In this document: positions 27,762 through 36,616 of the stretch, piece after piece
How the letters are laid out: each line of letters starts with the position of its first letter
Position numbering within the stretch: position 1 is the first letter of the stretch
NCBI GenBank assembly: GCA_016708025.1
Contig: JADJGQ010000002.1
Location: 186,001-250,000, forward strand
From: a bacterium
GTDB taxonomy: Bacteria > Zixibacteria > MSB-5A5 > GN15 > FEB-12
Direction: 5' to 3'
Length of the DNA stretch: 64,000 bases
Notes under the pieces: model-generated
Told to the model about the DNA's origin: nothing
What the model saw: only the letters and a program-made list of their open reading frames with translations
Database searches by the model: none
Translations under genes and position numbers: made by a program

Positions 27762-27789
27762 TAAAAAAACCCGCGACTTGCATCGCGGG
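27762..27789 (-). terminator. Intrinsic terminator of the receiver gene
   Basis: On the minus strand CCCGCGA, loop TGCAAG and TCGCGGG form a perfect seven-base stem followed by seven T residues. It lies about 20 bp after the stop of the CheY-like gene at 27810-28166. Confidence 0.88.
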
Positions 27790-27809
27790 CTCGGTAACGT
27801 TGGGTCGCT

Positions 27810-28166
27810 TTACAGCAACGTGTTCAGTAGTCTCTCGATATCCGACATCATCAGCGGTTTGCCGAGAAAGCCATCCGGCTTCAGTCCATTGGCGCCGGCC
27901 TCGATCTCCGCGACAGAATAGCCGGAGATCAGAACCACGGGGATCTTCGGATGTCGATCCTTGACTTCTTTGAGCAACTCCAGTCCGGTCATGTTCGGCA
28001 TCCGCATGTCGGTGATGACCATGGCGAACGGCTCTTTGGCCAGGGCATCAAGCGCCTGGTGACCGTCATTCGCCCGGACAGATTCATAATCAAAAACTTC
28101 GAGCATCTCGCACAACAGAGACGACATGTTGGGATTGTCATCGACGATCAGAATCTTCTTGGCCAT
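27810..28166 (-). CDS. Single-domain CheY-like response regulator
   Basis: A 118-residue stand-alone receiver domain. All hallmark residues are present: ILIVDDN (acidic pair), VITDMRMPNMTG (phospho-acceptor Asp), VVLISGYS (Ser/Thr switch) and GFLGKPL (Lys). There is no output domain, so it must act by protein contact or as a phosphorelay intermediate. The ATG at 28166 is chosen because GAGGAAGG lies just upstream; a start ten codons earlier has no such support. It is 45 bp downstream of hflX on the same strand and is followed by a terminator. No histidine kinase is in the window. Confidence 0.9.
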   Translation of the reverse strand: MAKKILIVDDNPNMSSLLCEMLEVFDYESVRANDGHQALDALAKEPFAMVITDMRMPNMTGLELLKEVKDRHPKIPVVLISGYSVAEIEAGANGLKPDGFLGKPLMMSDIERLLNTLL

Positions 28167-28211
28167 AGTACCTTCCTCTAAGCGTTGTATCGGCAAAAAC
28201 TTAGACGAAGT

Positions 28212-29324
28212 TTAGCGGGACTGACGAACCTGCTGAAAACGGTCCGCCATCGCCACGATCTCGGCCTTCAGGGCCGCCAAACCGAGCTTCTGTTGGGCAG
28301 AAATAGTGATCGCCTTGTGGCCGTTTGAGGGGGGTGGGAGGAACTCCGGGCAAAGGTCTATCTTGTTGTAGACCATAAGGTAATCCACCTCATCCGCACC
28401 GATCTCCTTGAGGACCTCGCGCGTCTGACTGATCCGCTCCTCGATCCGCGGATCCGAAGAATCTATAATGTGCAGTAACAGATCAGATTGCCGCACCTCC
28501 TCCAGCGTCGATTTAAACGACTCGACCAACTGGTGCGGCAACTTCTTGATGAACCCCACGGTGTCCGAAAGGACGATCTGCTTGGGGTGATCGATAGCCA
28601 TCAGGCGCGTTGTTGAGTCCAGCGTCGTGAATAGTTGATCCGCCGAACGTACCTCTGCCTTGGTAAGCTGGTTAAAGAGTGTCGACTTGCCGGCATTGGT
28701 ATATCCGACCAATGCAACCTTGAAAAGCTCCTGCCGTGAGGATCGCTGCGTCTGACGTTGTGTCGCCAGTTTTTTCAGTTTCTCTTTGAGGTGCGCGATC
28801 TTGGTGCGAATCTGTCGACGGTCCACTTCGAGCTGCGTTTCTCCCGGCCCCTTTGCGCCGATACCGCCGTACTGTCGGGAGAAGTGTACCCAGGCGCCGG
28901 TCAGACGGGGGAGCGTATACTCAAGTTGTGCCAGTTCCACCTGAAGTCGCGCCGACGCTGTGCGGGCGCGCGTCGCAAAAATATCCAGGATAAGAATCGA
29001 ACGGTCGATGACTTTTATCTCAAGCGCTTCCTCGAGATTCCGCTGTTGCGCAGGGGAGAGGGGATCATCGAAAATGACGCAGTTGCCGTTGAGATCGGCA
29101 AGCTGCGTCTTTAGTTCATCTACCAAACCTTTACCGACAAACGTCGCCGGATTCGGATGCGGCTTCACCTGGATCCGCTGTCCCACCACTTGCGCTCCGG
29201 CCGATATTGTCAATTGCGCCAGTTCATCGAGCGATTCAGCAACCTCGGAACGCTTGCGCGAATCAAGCGCCAAACCGATCAGGATTGCCCGTTCTCGCTC
29301 CGGCTTTCCATATTCGATCACCAT
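28212..29324 (-). CDS. hflX: Ribosome-associated GTPase HflX
   Basis: HflX is a GTPase that splits stalled or heat-stressed 70S ribosomes. The 370-residue protein has the N-terminal HflX domain, the Gly-rich linker region with GGIGAKGPGETQLEVDRR, and a G domain with GYTNAGKST (G1), DTVGF (G3) and YNKIDL (G4). The start at 29324 follows the stop of the upstream gene by 43 bp; a longer frame reaching 29465 would overlap that gene and is not favoured. Length is slightly below the E. coli protein and typical of the family core. It is sandwiched between the M1-like protein and the receiver gene. Confidence 0.94.
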   Translation of the reverse strand: MVIEYGKPERERAILIGLALDSRKRSEVAESLDELAQLTISAGAQVVGQRIQVKPHPNPATFVGKGLVDELKTQLADLNGNCVIFDDPLSPAQQRNLEEALEIKVIDRSILILDIFATRARTASARLQVELAQLEYTLPRLTGAWVHFSRQYGGIGAKGPGETQLEVDRRQIRTKIAHLKEKLKKLATQRQTQRSSRQELFKVALVGYTNAGKSTLFNQLTKAEVRSADQLFTTLDSTTRLMAIDHPKQIVLSDTVGFIKKLPHQLVESFKSTLEEVRQSDLLLHIIDSSDPRIEERISQTREVLKEIGADEVDYLMVYNKIDLCPEFLPPPSNGHKAITISAQQKLGLAALKAEIVAMADRFQQVRQSR

Positions 29325-29367
29325 TGACGGAGGTATGTCCCTCCCGGCCGATACATCTGTCGCAATT

Positions 29368-31575
29368 TCATCCCTTTCCTTTGGAGACCTTGTCTTTGGA
29401 CAGAATCGAGGCAAACTCGTTGAAAACGACTTCCTTCGGCTGAGAAGTAAATGGACCCAGCACAAACGAGGTCTGCTTGCCGTTCACCGTCTGTCGGAGG
29501 AATTGCCGCGTCCCGTCTTCACTTCCCACCTGGATCGTTACCGGCATGGTGAAAGATTCCGGCACCTTGGTGGTTGTGACCGAAACATTCACATTCCATT
29601 CGGCTCCCTGTGGGACGATCGTATAGATGACATCAAACTCCGGCACACCGACTCCATACAGCCAAACCGCAAAAAACGGATCAAGATCGATCCCGGCATG
29701 CTTTTCGGCCAGTCGAATGAAATCCGCGTTGGTGAACGTCCCCGTATTGATCAGGCTGGACAGTTCCTGCAAAAATTTCATGAATACCCGATCGGAGCGT
29801 TTTTCCAGATCGAACATCATCTGCCGAAGCATATGCATCACCCAGGCCCCTTTGTAGACGCGCACGCTGTCCGCGACCCGATCGCCGGTGGCCAGCGGTT
29901 GATCGCGCTGGCGATCCAATTCCGTGATGAGAACATCGCGGCGATACAACAGCTCGGCATAGAAGGTCGACCCGGAAATCGAGTTCTGGGTATACATCAG
30001 CCCAAGGTAGAGTGCGGCAGCATCAGCCAACCAGGATTCACGATCTGTCGACGGACGCGCCGAAGGTCCGAACCACTGGCGCCCCATTTCCGTCCCGGCT
30101 ACCAGTTGAATGCCGCCGGTACCGTCACGGAGACAATAGACCTGGCTCACTTCGGCATGACCTGGGATGGAGATATTTCCTTCCGGGTGCACAGACATCG
30201 CAAACGCATTCGGCGGATTCCCCAGTCTCGCGGCCGCAAAATCGAGCGCACCGGTCACCGCCGGTTGGTAGATCTCATCCGGCACAAAACAGTCGAAGTT
30301 CTTCTTGGTTATCTGTGGCGACTTGAGAAATGTCAGTGACAGGCCGCTCAGCGATGATCCCTCGACGCCGGTATATGACTTCGCATAGCTCCTGATCTGC
30401 AACATCGTGATCGGCTGAGATGGCTCGCAGACTATCTTCTGTTTCCCCTTGCCGATCTCTTCCGGCGTCCCCATTCCGGCGACAACGTAATTGAAGTCCT
30501 TCGGCGCGACCAGCGTAACTTTGCATGGCGCCGGAGTCGGGTCGGCAGTATACGGCAGCGGTGACAGGTAGTTTTTGCCGTGATAGTACAGCTTGAGCGC
30601 GAGTGTGTCATTCCTGCGGTGATATGTCGGTAAGATCAGTCCCACACAGGAGAAATCTTTCCGGCGATGGAAATCGATCCGCTCGTCGCCGAGTAAAACT
30701 GAATCGAGATCCAGATTGTAATGGAGGAAGACATTGACAAACCTGGCGCTGTCGCGCTTGACCTGAAGTGAAAGCGCCGCCACAGCGCTGTCGATATTGT
30801 TTCCTTCAGCGCCGCTCAGGTATAACGTTGCATCCTGGCTGACGATCGTGTTCAAATATGGAATGCTCGACATCAGCGAGTCGTCGTAGATCGCATGCTC
30901 TTGTCGCTGGAATACACTGGCATCCGTGATCTGTGCCGCGCCGCCTTCCTTTTCATAGCCGACAATCACTTCTTCCGGGCGGTTCGGATCGAAAATATAC
31001 GTGTAGCGGTTGAAGTCGCAGAAGAAGAAGCCATCGGCCGATCGCTCGTAACAGGAGCGCAAGAGCTCGAAGTAGTTATCATACGTATGGCCGATGACGG
31101 GGCGGAAGAAGAACTCTCCCTGCGCCTGCTTGGCCACCGTAAAATCTTTCCAGCCGAGCATCTTCTGGGTCAGGGGGAATTTCTCTTTGAGCAGGATGTC
31201 GAAGTCATCGGCAAAGCGCAGGAAGCAGATCTCAAACTCATTGCTGACGGTTGAATCGCCCGAAGCATAGATCAATGACTGCCGCTCGACATGCGAAGGA
31301 ACCGCAATCGTCGCTTTCCCTTTCCCGATGAAAATAGCCGTTGTCGGACGATTGTTCACATACCGCAGGAAAAAGATCTGACCCTCGGTGAGAGTCAGCG
31401 TGAGAACATCCTTCTGGTAGACGAAATCGCGGATAGTTCCGACCTCGCCGGGGTTATTGAGCAGATCCTGATCAAGCGTGGTGTAATCATCCTTGAACTG
31501 CTTGAAAAAACTGGATTCCGCGCCCGCGTTCCCCGCTAACAGCGCGCAGAAGATCAGCATTAGTAGTTTTGTCAT
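29368..31575 (-). CDS. M1 aminopeptidase-like exported protein without zinc ligands
   Basis: A 735-residue exported protein (signal peptide LLMLIFCALLAGNAGA). The part from about residue 430 follows the M1 (gluzincin) metallopeptidase pattern: TEMGRQWFG aligns with HExxHQWFG, SWLADAAALY with the WLNEGFA block that carries the third ligand, and YKGAWVMHMLR and FFAVWLYGVGVPEF with conserved downstream segments. Both zinc histidines are replaced (Thr505 and Arg509, counted from the longer frame) and the Glu ligand is Asp528. A catalytically dead peptidase is therefore inferred. The ATG at 31575 has GGAG eight bases upstream. It lies 38 bp downstream of a small P-loop ATPase gene. Confidence 0.82.
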   Translation of the reverse strand: MTKLLMLIFCALLAGNAGAESSFFKQFKDDYTTLDQDLLNNPGEVGTIRDFVYQKDVLTLTLTEGQIFFLRYVNNRPTTAIFIGKGKATIAVPSHVERQSLIYASGDSTVSNEFEICFLRFADDFDILLKEKFPLTQKMLGWKDFTVAKQAQGEFFFRPVIGHTYDNYFELLRSCYERSADGFFFCDFNRYTYIFDPNRPEEVIVGYEKEGGAAQITDASVFQRQEHAIYDDSLMSSIPYLNTIVSQDATLYLSGAEGNNIDSAVAALSLQVKRDSARFVNVFLHYNLDLDSVLLGDERIDFHRRKDFSCVGLILPTYHRRNDTLALKLYYHGKNYLSPLPYTADPTPAPCKVTLVAPKDFNYVVAGMGTPEEIGKGKQKIVCEPSQPITMLQIRSYAKSYTGVEGSSLSGLSLTFLKSPQITKKNFDCFVPDEIYQPAVTGALDFAAARLGNPPNAFAMSVHPEGNISIPGHAEVSQVYCLRDGTGGIQLVAGTEMGRQWFGPSARPSTDRESWLADAAALYLGLMYTQNSISGSTFYAELLYRRDVLITELDRQRDQPLATGDRVADSVRVYKGAWVMHMLRQMMFDLEKRSDRVFMKFLQELSSLINTGTFTNADFIRLAEKHAGIDLDPFFAVWLYGVGVPEFDVIYTIVPQGAEWNVNVSVTTTKVPESFTMPVTIQVGSEDGTRQFLRQTVNGKQTSFVLGPFTSQPKEVVFNEFASILSKDKVSKGKG

Positions 31576-31613
31576 GTCATTGCTCCGTCTATTACCAACT
31601 GTCATCTCTAAAG

Positions 31614-32204
31614 TTATACCCGCTGGCGGACAATTCCCGCCAATCGTTCTATGGTCTGTCTAAACTGGCGAACTTTTGACTCAAAATCAATCTCTGCCGC
31701 GATCCAGTGATACCCCGGATGCCGATTCCAGACGGATCCGATCGCCCGCTCAATTACCAGTGCTTCCTCGATTGACTCGAACCGGATCCGGTCCGTCCGA
31801 TAGTGTTGCTCGCCCAGCGATGCTGCCGATCCAAGATGGATCACGCCACTGTAGCGGTTATACTCCCGCTCGACGGTGGTGCCGACATCGGCGGCCGTCT
31901 CCGGATGAAACGCGAAGGCATCGACCGTCCCACGATCGCTGATAAATGGCCGGGTAGCCGTGGCAAGCTCGCGGGCGGTTTGTCGTTTGTAAATCTCGCG
32001 ATGAAACTCGGGCCAGCGTTGACGATAAGTAGGATCTTCTTCCAGTAGCTGTCGCGCCAGCTCATCCATGAAAACAAACTGTGCAAATGCGACATCCTGC
32101 CGGATCCGTTCCAGACAGTCGGTCTTCCCGGAGCCGGGTGCTCCGGTAATGACAATGCGGGGGATAGTCGTTTGCTGGTTCAATGCAGGGAATCTATTCT
32201 TCAT
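31614..32204 (-). CDS. Small AAA/NadR-like P-loop ATP-binding protein
   Basis: A single-domain P-loop NTPase of about 196 residues with a Walker A motif GAPGSGKT near residue 20 and a kinase-like SDRGTVDAFAF segment (Walker B/lid-region acidic residue). This resembles the AAA_28/NadR-type kinases that phosphorylate nucleosides or bind nucleotides. The C-terminal half carries several Arg residues suited to lid closure (HYRTDRIRF). Starts at 32204 (ATG) and 32228 (TTG) are both possible and neither has a clear ribosome-binding site. It is the first gene of a minus-strand run toward the M1-like gene. The substrate is unknown. Confidence 0.75.
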   Translation of the reverse strand: MKNRFPALNQQTTIPRIVITGAPGSGKTDCLERIRQDVAFAQFVFMDELARQLLEEDPTYRQRWPEFHREIYKRQTARELATATRPFISDRGTVDAFAFHPETAADVGTTVEREYNRYSGVIHLGSAASLGEQHYRTDRIRFESIEEALVIERAIGSVWNRHPGYHWIAAEIDFESKVRQFRQTIERLAGIVRQRV

Positions 32205-32238
32205 AAGACTGGCTGTCAAGGCGGCCAAATTGAATCAA

Positions 32239-32337
32239 ACCCTCATCCGTCGCTTCGCGACCCCTTCTCCCAAAGGGAGAAGGGATATCCCCTCTCCCTC
32301 TGGGAGAGGGTGTCCGACTTTGGCGGACGGGTGAGGG
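32239..32337. repeat. REP-like palindromic repeat, copy 1
   Basis: The intergenic space between two divergent genes holds nested inverted repeats: CCTTCTCCC/GGGAGAAGG, CCCTCTCCC/GGGAGAGGG and TGTCCG/CGGACG, framed by CCCTCATCCG and its near complement at the other end. Bases 32302-32337 recur with two differences at 42287-42322. Dispersed, noncoding and palindromic, it fits a REP/BIME-type element. Confidence 0.8.
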
Positions 32338-32405
32338 ATTCACTACCCAAATTGGTTGAATCCGCCCCGCAAATGCCGTATGTTATCTAAAACGTTGGAG
32401 CACGC

Positions 32406-33578
32406 ATGAATATCCAAGCAATTCAAAGCTATTTACGTGATCACCAGCTCGATGGCTGGCTGATGGCCGATTTCCACTCCCGCAACACGGTCGCGGTTGA
32501 GATGCTCAGCCTGCCGACCCATCTGACCCGCCGGTTCTTCTATTATATACCGGCAAACGGGGAGCCAACCGGTCTGGTTCACCAGATCGAAAAGGCCAAG
32601 TTCGGCCATGTTCCGGGCCGCCTTACCCCGTTCTCCAGCTACAAGATGCTGGAGGAAGGAGTCGCCAAGATGCTGACCGGAGCCAAACGGATCGCCATGG
32701 AATACTCCCCCTTTGGGCGGTTGCCGTATATCGGCCTGGTGGATGCCGGGACGATCGAATTTGTCCGCGGCCTGGGGTATGAGATTGTTTCTTCGGCCGA
32801 TCTGGTCGCCAATTTTCAGGCTCGGCTGACGGTTGAGCAGATGGCCAGCCACCGTATCGCCGCGCGTAACCTGATCGAGATCAAAACCAAAGCGTTTGCG
32901 CTGATCCGCGACTCTCTCGCCGCCGGCAAGAAGATCACCGAATGGGATGTCTGCGCGTACATGCTCAAGCTGTTCGAGCAGACCGATATGGAGACCGATG
33001 CCGGTCCGAACTGCTCGGTTGGCGCCAATGCCGGCAATCCACACTACGAACCGACGCCGGAAAAGTCTGAGATTATTCAGCGCGACCAACTGGTCCTTTT
33101 GGATATCTGGGCCAAACTCAAAACCGACAAAGCGGTGTATGCGGATATCACCTGGATGGGATTCGCCGGTGCCAAGCCCGCAATCCCCGCCGAATACAAT
33201 ACGCGCTTTAATGTCATCCGCGATGCCCGCGATCGCGCGGTTGCATATCTTCGCGAAAATTACGGGAAGCATCCGGTCTACGGTTACGATGTTGACGATG
33301 CCACGCGCAAAGTGATAGTCGATGCGAACCTTGGGCAGTACTTCACTCATCGGACCGGTCACTCCATCCATGTCGCCACACACGGTCCGGGGCCGAATAT
33401 CGATAATCTCGAGACGGAGGACCGTCGCCTGCTGCAACCGGGACACCTTTTCTCGATCGAACCGGGAGTTTATTTTGCGGATTGCGGCTTCCGGACAGAG
33501 ATCGATGTATTGATCGGCCATGACGGTATCGAAGTAACGACGCTTCCGCTGCAAACCGAGATCACGGCGCTCTTCTGA
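32406..33578 (+). CDS. M24-family metallopeptidase (Xaa-Pro aminopeptidase-like)
   Basis: A 390-residue 'pita-bread' peptidase. The N-terminal creatinase-like domain runs from 1 to about 150 and the catalytic domain from 155 to the end. All five metal ligands are recognisable: the Asp of LLDIWAK, the Asp of YADITW, the His of HRTGHSIH, the Glu of SIEPGVYF and the Glu of GFRTEIDV. It should remove N-terminal residues before proline or act as a related dipeptidase in the cytoplasm. GGAG lies upstream of the ATG. Its stop codon overlaps the ATG of the Nudix gene by one base, so they are co-translated. Confidence 0.92.
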   Translation: MNIQAIQSYLRDHQLDGWLMADFHSRNTVAVEMLSLPTHLTRRFFYYIPANGEPTGLVHQIEKAKFGHVPGRLTPFSSYKMLEEGVAKMLTGAKRIAMEYSPFGRLPYIGLVDAGTIEFVRGLGYEIVSSADLVANFQARLTVEQMASHRIAARNLIEIKTKAFALIRDSLAAGKKITEWDVCAYMLKLFEQTDMETDAGPNCSVGANAGNPHYEPTPEKSEIIQRDQLVLLDIWAKLKTDKAVYADITWMGFAGAKPAIPAEYNTRFNVIRDARDRAVAYLRENYGKHPVYGYDVDDATRKVIVDANLGQYFTHRTGHSIHVATHGPGPNIDNLETEDRRLLQPGHLFSIEPGVYFADCGFRTEIDVLIGHDGIEVTTLPLQTEITALF

Positions 33579-34162
33579 TGTTTGTCACTGATGAGCTGAT
33601 CCGCGAGATGGAGGAGCGCTTTGGCGTGCCGGTCGCAAAATCGTTTCGCATTCCTTCGACTACCACGGAACTTCAGCGGATCGCGTCTTCGCAGAAATCC
33701 GGCCGCAATCATGATGTGACGCTCTATGTGCAGATGGGGGAGAAGTGGATCGTTATCGCGAAACATGCCTATCCGGAAGGGCTCTTTCGGTCTCCCTCGG
33801 GGGGGCTGCATCCGGGTGAGGATTTTCTCACTGGGATCAATCGCGAGGTGGCGGAAGAGTTGGGATGCAGAATACGAGTGGATCGGTTTCTGCTCAAAAC
33901 CGATGTTGAGTTTTTCCTCGAGCCGGTTACTCCGACTGATGCAAATCAAACGCCCATCCACTGGCGCTCCTGGGTTTTTCTTGCGACTTATCTCGACGGT
34001 GATTTCAATTACACCGATCATGATGAAATCCGCGAAGTGAAGGTAGTCGACTGGGAGCAGTTTGCGGAGTATGGGAAGATCATGCGAACGACCGACACCG
34101 CCGGCCTGCACTACCGCGCGCAGTTGCATGAGTCGGTCGCGGAGATACTGGGGAAGCCGTAG
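33578..34162 (+). CDS. Nudix hydrolase
   Basis: A 194-residue protein with a complete Nudix box: GGLHPGEDFLTGINREVAEE followed by LG, matching G-x5-E-x7-R-E-U-x-E-E-x-G-U. Such enzymes hydrolyse nucleoside diphosphates linked to another moiety. The N-terminal 60 residues are an additional helical segment. The start codon overlaps the stop of the M24 peptidase, which suggests coupling, but the metabolic link is not obvious. Substrate not assignable. Confidence 0.9.
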   Translation: MFVTDELIREMEERFGVPVAKSFRIPSTTTELQRIASSQKSGRNHDVTLYVQMGEKWIVIAKHAYPEGLFRSPSGGLHPGEDFLTGINREVAEELGCRIRVDRFLLKTDVEFFLEPVTPTDANQTPIHWRSWVFLATYLDGDFNYTDHDEIREVKVVDWEQFAEYGKIMRTTDTAGLHYRAQLHESVAEILGKP

Positions 34163-34201
34163 GACAGAATTTAGCGGCGGCATCACGGGGATTGATTGCA
34201 C

Positions 34202-34594
34202 ATGAACTTTCTACAGTCTGCATCTACACTCGTTTTCTTCCTCATTTCTGTCGGTGTTGGACTCTTTTACTGTGCTATCGGACTATTCACCCCATCCTAT
34301 TTTGGCGAGCAAATGGGGTACAATACTCCTCTGCTCTTTGACCCCGCTTTCATGCCCTTGTATCTGTATTTTCTAGGTGCAGTCTGTTTTGCCATAATCG
34401 ATCCGCGTCGGGCCATTCTTGGAGCCGTCTTTTCATGGGCATCATTGGCCGTCTCGTTTTATCTGATCGCTCCACGGTTGGATTCGTGTGGCATGATCGG
34501 CCTCGCGATTCTCTCTAACTGGATTCTGGGCGGAGGAGTAATTGTCTTTGGCGCACTTCTCGGCGGGTACCTGGGAAAACGCAGTAAGCGATAG
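34202..34594 (+). CDS. Small four-helix membrane protein, unknown
   Basis: A 130-residue protein with four hydrophobic segments (LVFFLISVGVGLFYCAIGLF, a central LYLYFLGAVCFAII, AVFSWASLAVSFYLIA and ILGGGVIVFGALLGGYL) and a basic C-terminus (GKRSKR). No family was recognised. The ATG at 34202 is preferred to an in-frame TTG two codons earlier. It starts about 40 bp after the Nudix gene and could share its transcript. The downstream 210 bp to the next gene contain no convincing gene. Confidence 0.55.
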   Translation: MNFLQSASTLVFFLISVGVGLFYCAIGLFTPSYFGEQMGYNTPLLFDPAFMPLYLYFLGAVCFAIIDPRRAILGAVFSWASLAVSFYLIAPRLDSCGMIGLAILSNWILGGGVIVFGALLGGYLGKRSKR

Positions 34595-34804
34595 CAGACC
34601 TGCACAGAGCCTTCCCCCTTGTGTGCCGGTATGAGCCGTTCGCACAGCAGAATTTGACAACACCAGCTACGCCTCATACCGCGCAGGCGGGTATCCAGAT
34701 GGAGTTCACTGACGCTTGAATTTCCCCTTGCATCCTCACGACAAGCAGGCATATCTTACTCATGCGTGGCTAACGGTGTCCACGATACAATAGGGAGGTT
34801 CTTC

Positions 34805-35113
34805 ATGTTTCCGTCTATTGATCTCATCAGCCTGATTCTTTCATTGGTAACCGGCGCTCTGGCTGGACTGCTCGTTGGTACAGGGTTACACCGGATTAAC
34901 TTCTGGTTGGCTGCCATTGTGTCGCTTATCTCGCTTCTGCTTGCCCCATTTATCGGGCATGGCACCTGGCTTGTCGGATCAGGTGATCCGATTACAGGGG
35001 AATTGTCGGGCATTCATCTGCAGTATTTCTTCGCGGCAAGTGCTGTGACAATTGCTCTGCTGACTAGTGTCCGACTGCTGAGAAGCAAGAGCCCGATCGC
35101 CAAAGCAGCATAG
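34805..35113 (+). CDS. Small three-helix membrane protein, unknown
   Basis: A 102-residue protein with three hydrophobic segments and little else (LISLILSLVTGALAGLLVGT, NFWLAAIVSLISLLLAPFIG, YFFAASAVTIALLTS). The ATG at 34805 has GGGAGG seven bases upstream; in-frame codons before it lack such support. It may be a small integral membrane protein of the same kind as the gene at 34202. No function can be inferred. Confidence 0.5.
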   Translation: MFPSIDLISLILSLVTGALAGLLVGTGLHRINFWLAAIVSLISLLLAPFIGHGTWLVGSGDPITGELSGIHLQYFFAASAVTIALLTSVRLLRSKSPIAKAA

Positions 35114-35172
35114 CTTTTTTTCACTTGGTCATCCCCCGCCTCTGCGAGAGCGGGCCCACCTTTACCTGCGTA

Positions 35173-35192
35173 CCCCACCATTTATGGTGGGG
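35173..35192. repeat. Strong hairpin upstream of the PNP gene
   Basis: CCCCACCA, loop TTTA and TGGTGGGG form a perfect eight-base stem in the 160-bp gap before the purine nucleoside phosphorylase gene. A second short palindrome (CCCGC ... GCGGG) precedes it. There is no T tract, so it looks more like a REP-type or leader structure than a terminator. Confidence 0.5.
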
Positions 35193-35274
35193 ATTAGAGC
35201 CACTTGTCCCACCTCCTCTAATCGTATATATTCCCCCCACTGAAACAAATCGACCATCTCATAGGGAGTCACGT

Positions 35275-36105
35275 ATGGAGACTATCGCTGAATTCAAAGA
35301 GAAGCTGAATAACGCTGTCACCTTCATCCGGTCACGGACCGATTTCAAACCGACTATCGGTATCATCCTCGGCACCGGCCTCGGCTCGCTGGTCGATGGG
35401 ATCGAGCTGGTCGACACGGTCCCGTACGATCAGATCCCGCATTTCCCGGTCTCGACAGTCGAGTCGCACGCCGGACGGCTCCTCTTCGGTAACCTTCGCG
35501 GCAAACCGGTCGTCTGCATGCAGGGGCGGTTCCACTATTACGAAGGGTACAGCTTCAAGCAGATCGCATTCCCGGTCCGCGTGATGAAAGCGCTCGGCAT
35601 GGAAACGCTGATCGTCTCCAACGCTGCCGGCGGCCTCAACCCGAATTTCAAGCCCGGCGATATCATGCTGATCAAAGACCATATCAATTTCTTCCCCGGC
35701 AATCCGTTGATCGGCCCGAACGACAACGACTGGGGTGACCGTTTCCCGGATATGTACGAGACGTACACGTTCGCGCTGCAGGATATAGCCAAGCAGGTAG
35801 CGCTCGAGCTGAAATTGCCGATGCAGACCGGAACCTATCTTGGTTTGACCGGACCATGCCTGGAGACGGCGGCGGAGTATCGGTTCTTCCGGATCATAGG
35901 CGCCGATGCAGTCGGGATGTCGACTGTCCCTGAGGTTTTGGTGGCGCACCATCAGCGGAATCGGGTGCTTGGATTTTCGATCGTGACCGATATGGGGTTG
36001 GCGGATAATATGCATCCCTGCTCATTGGAGGATGTGATCGGGACAGCCTCGCGGACCGAACCGAAATTGCGTGACTTGATCGCGGGGTGCGTCGAGAGGA
36101 TGTAG
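35275..36105 (+). CDS. Purine-nucleoside phosphorylase (inosine/guanosine type)
   Basis: A trimeric-type PNP of 276 residues that cleaves inosine or guanosine with phosphate in purine salvage. Visible motifs are the phosphate loop GIILGTGLGSL, HAGRLLFG with FHYYEGY, VSNAAGGLNPNFKPGD, and GPCLETAAEYR, followed by the purine-binding VGMSTVPE and a D-M-G loop near residue 240. The ATG at 35275 has an AGGGAG site upstream; an open frame continuing 50 codons further upstream crosses hairpins and is not coding. Length is normal for the family. Neighbours are unrelated small membrane proteins. Confidence 0.95.
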   Translation: METIAEFKEKLNNAVTFIRSRTDFKPTIGIILGTGLGSLVDGIELVDTVPYDQIPHFPVSTVESHAGRLLFGNLRGKPVVCMQGRFHYYEGYSFKQIAFPVRVMKALGMETLIVSNAAGGLNPNFKPGDIMLIKDHINFFPGNPLIGPNDNDWGDRFPDMYETYTFALQDIAKQVALELKLPMQTGTYLGLTGPCLETAAEYRFFRIIGADAVGMSTVPEVLVAHHQRNRVLGFSIVTDMGLADNMHPCSLEDVIGTASRTEPKLRDLIAGCVERM

Positions 36106-36114
36106 GGGGGAAGA

Positions 36115-36561
36115 GTGAAAGCGACTTTCGGACGGCTCTTTCATCGAAAGGAATCCGCCAAATGGTGGTATCCAATAATCTGGTGGGAGATGCGCCGTAT
36201 CGTATACAACTTGATTCTCGTTACGGGAGGCTTTATAAGCCTCCTTCTGTTAACTGCGATTTATTACCTCCCCCCGCAACTTGACGAGTACCCTGTAGAG
36301 GGTCTGGCTGTGCTTGGCATCTTTCTCGGTTTAGCAATGGCCAACGTTTTCTATACCGCCGGATGGATAGTCGAGATTTTTGTGCTCAAATTTGGTGGTG
36401 ATTGGTCAGTCAAATTTGGGCCATCACTCTTGAAGACTGGTATTCTCTTTTCTCTGTTCGTCGTGAGCCTTCCGACGTTGGCTCACTTCTTTTACTGGAT
36501 CATTCGGCTCGTTGCCCTGGCTGCCCCCAAAAACAACATCCCCCTTGCGCTCTGGCGTTGA
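36115..36561 (+). CDS. Small membrane protein, unknown
   Basis: A 148-residue protein with a cytoplasmic basic N-terminus and three hydrophobic helices (LVTGGFISLLLLTAIYYL, AVLGIFLGLAMANVFYTAGW, LLKTGILFSLFVVSLPTLAH). It uses a GTG start with GGGGGGAAGA just upstream, 9 bp after the PNP stop, so it is likely translated from the same message. No family recognised and no catalytic motif. It may belong with the membrane protein that follows. Confidence 0.55.
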   Translation: MKATFGRLFHRKESAKWWYPIIWWEMRRIVYNLILVTGGFISLLLLTAIYYLPPQLDEYPVEGLAVLGIFLGLAMANVFYTAGWIVEIFVLKFGGDWSVKFGPSLLKTGILFSLFVVSLPTLAHFFYWIIRLVALAAPKNNIPLALWR

Positions 36562-36616
36562 ACGTCGTATTCATTGCTCATCAAACCAGACATCATCATT
36601 AGGGCGGAGTGCTTAC

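Noticed and set aside
32433..33554. 373-codon minus-strand frame opposite the M24 peptidase
   Set aside because: The plus-strand gene has all catalytic motifs; the antisense frame shows no recognisable domain and no ribosome-binding site.
35125..35274. 50-codon N-terminal extension of the purine nucleoside phosphorylase
   Set aside because: It crosses hairpins, has no resemblance to the family and lacks a ribosome-binding site; the family start is at 35275.
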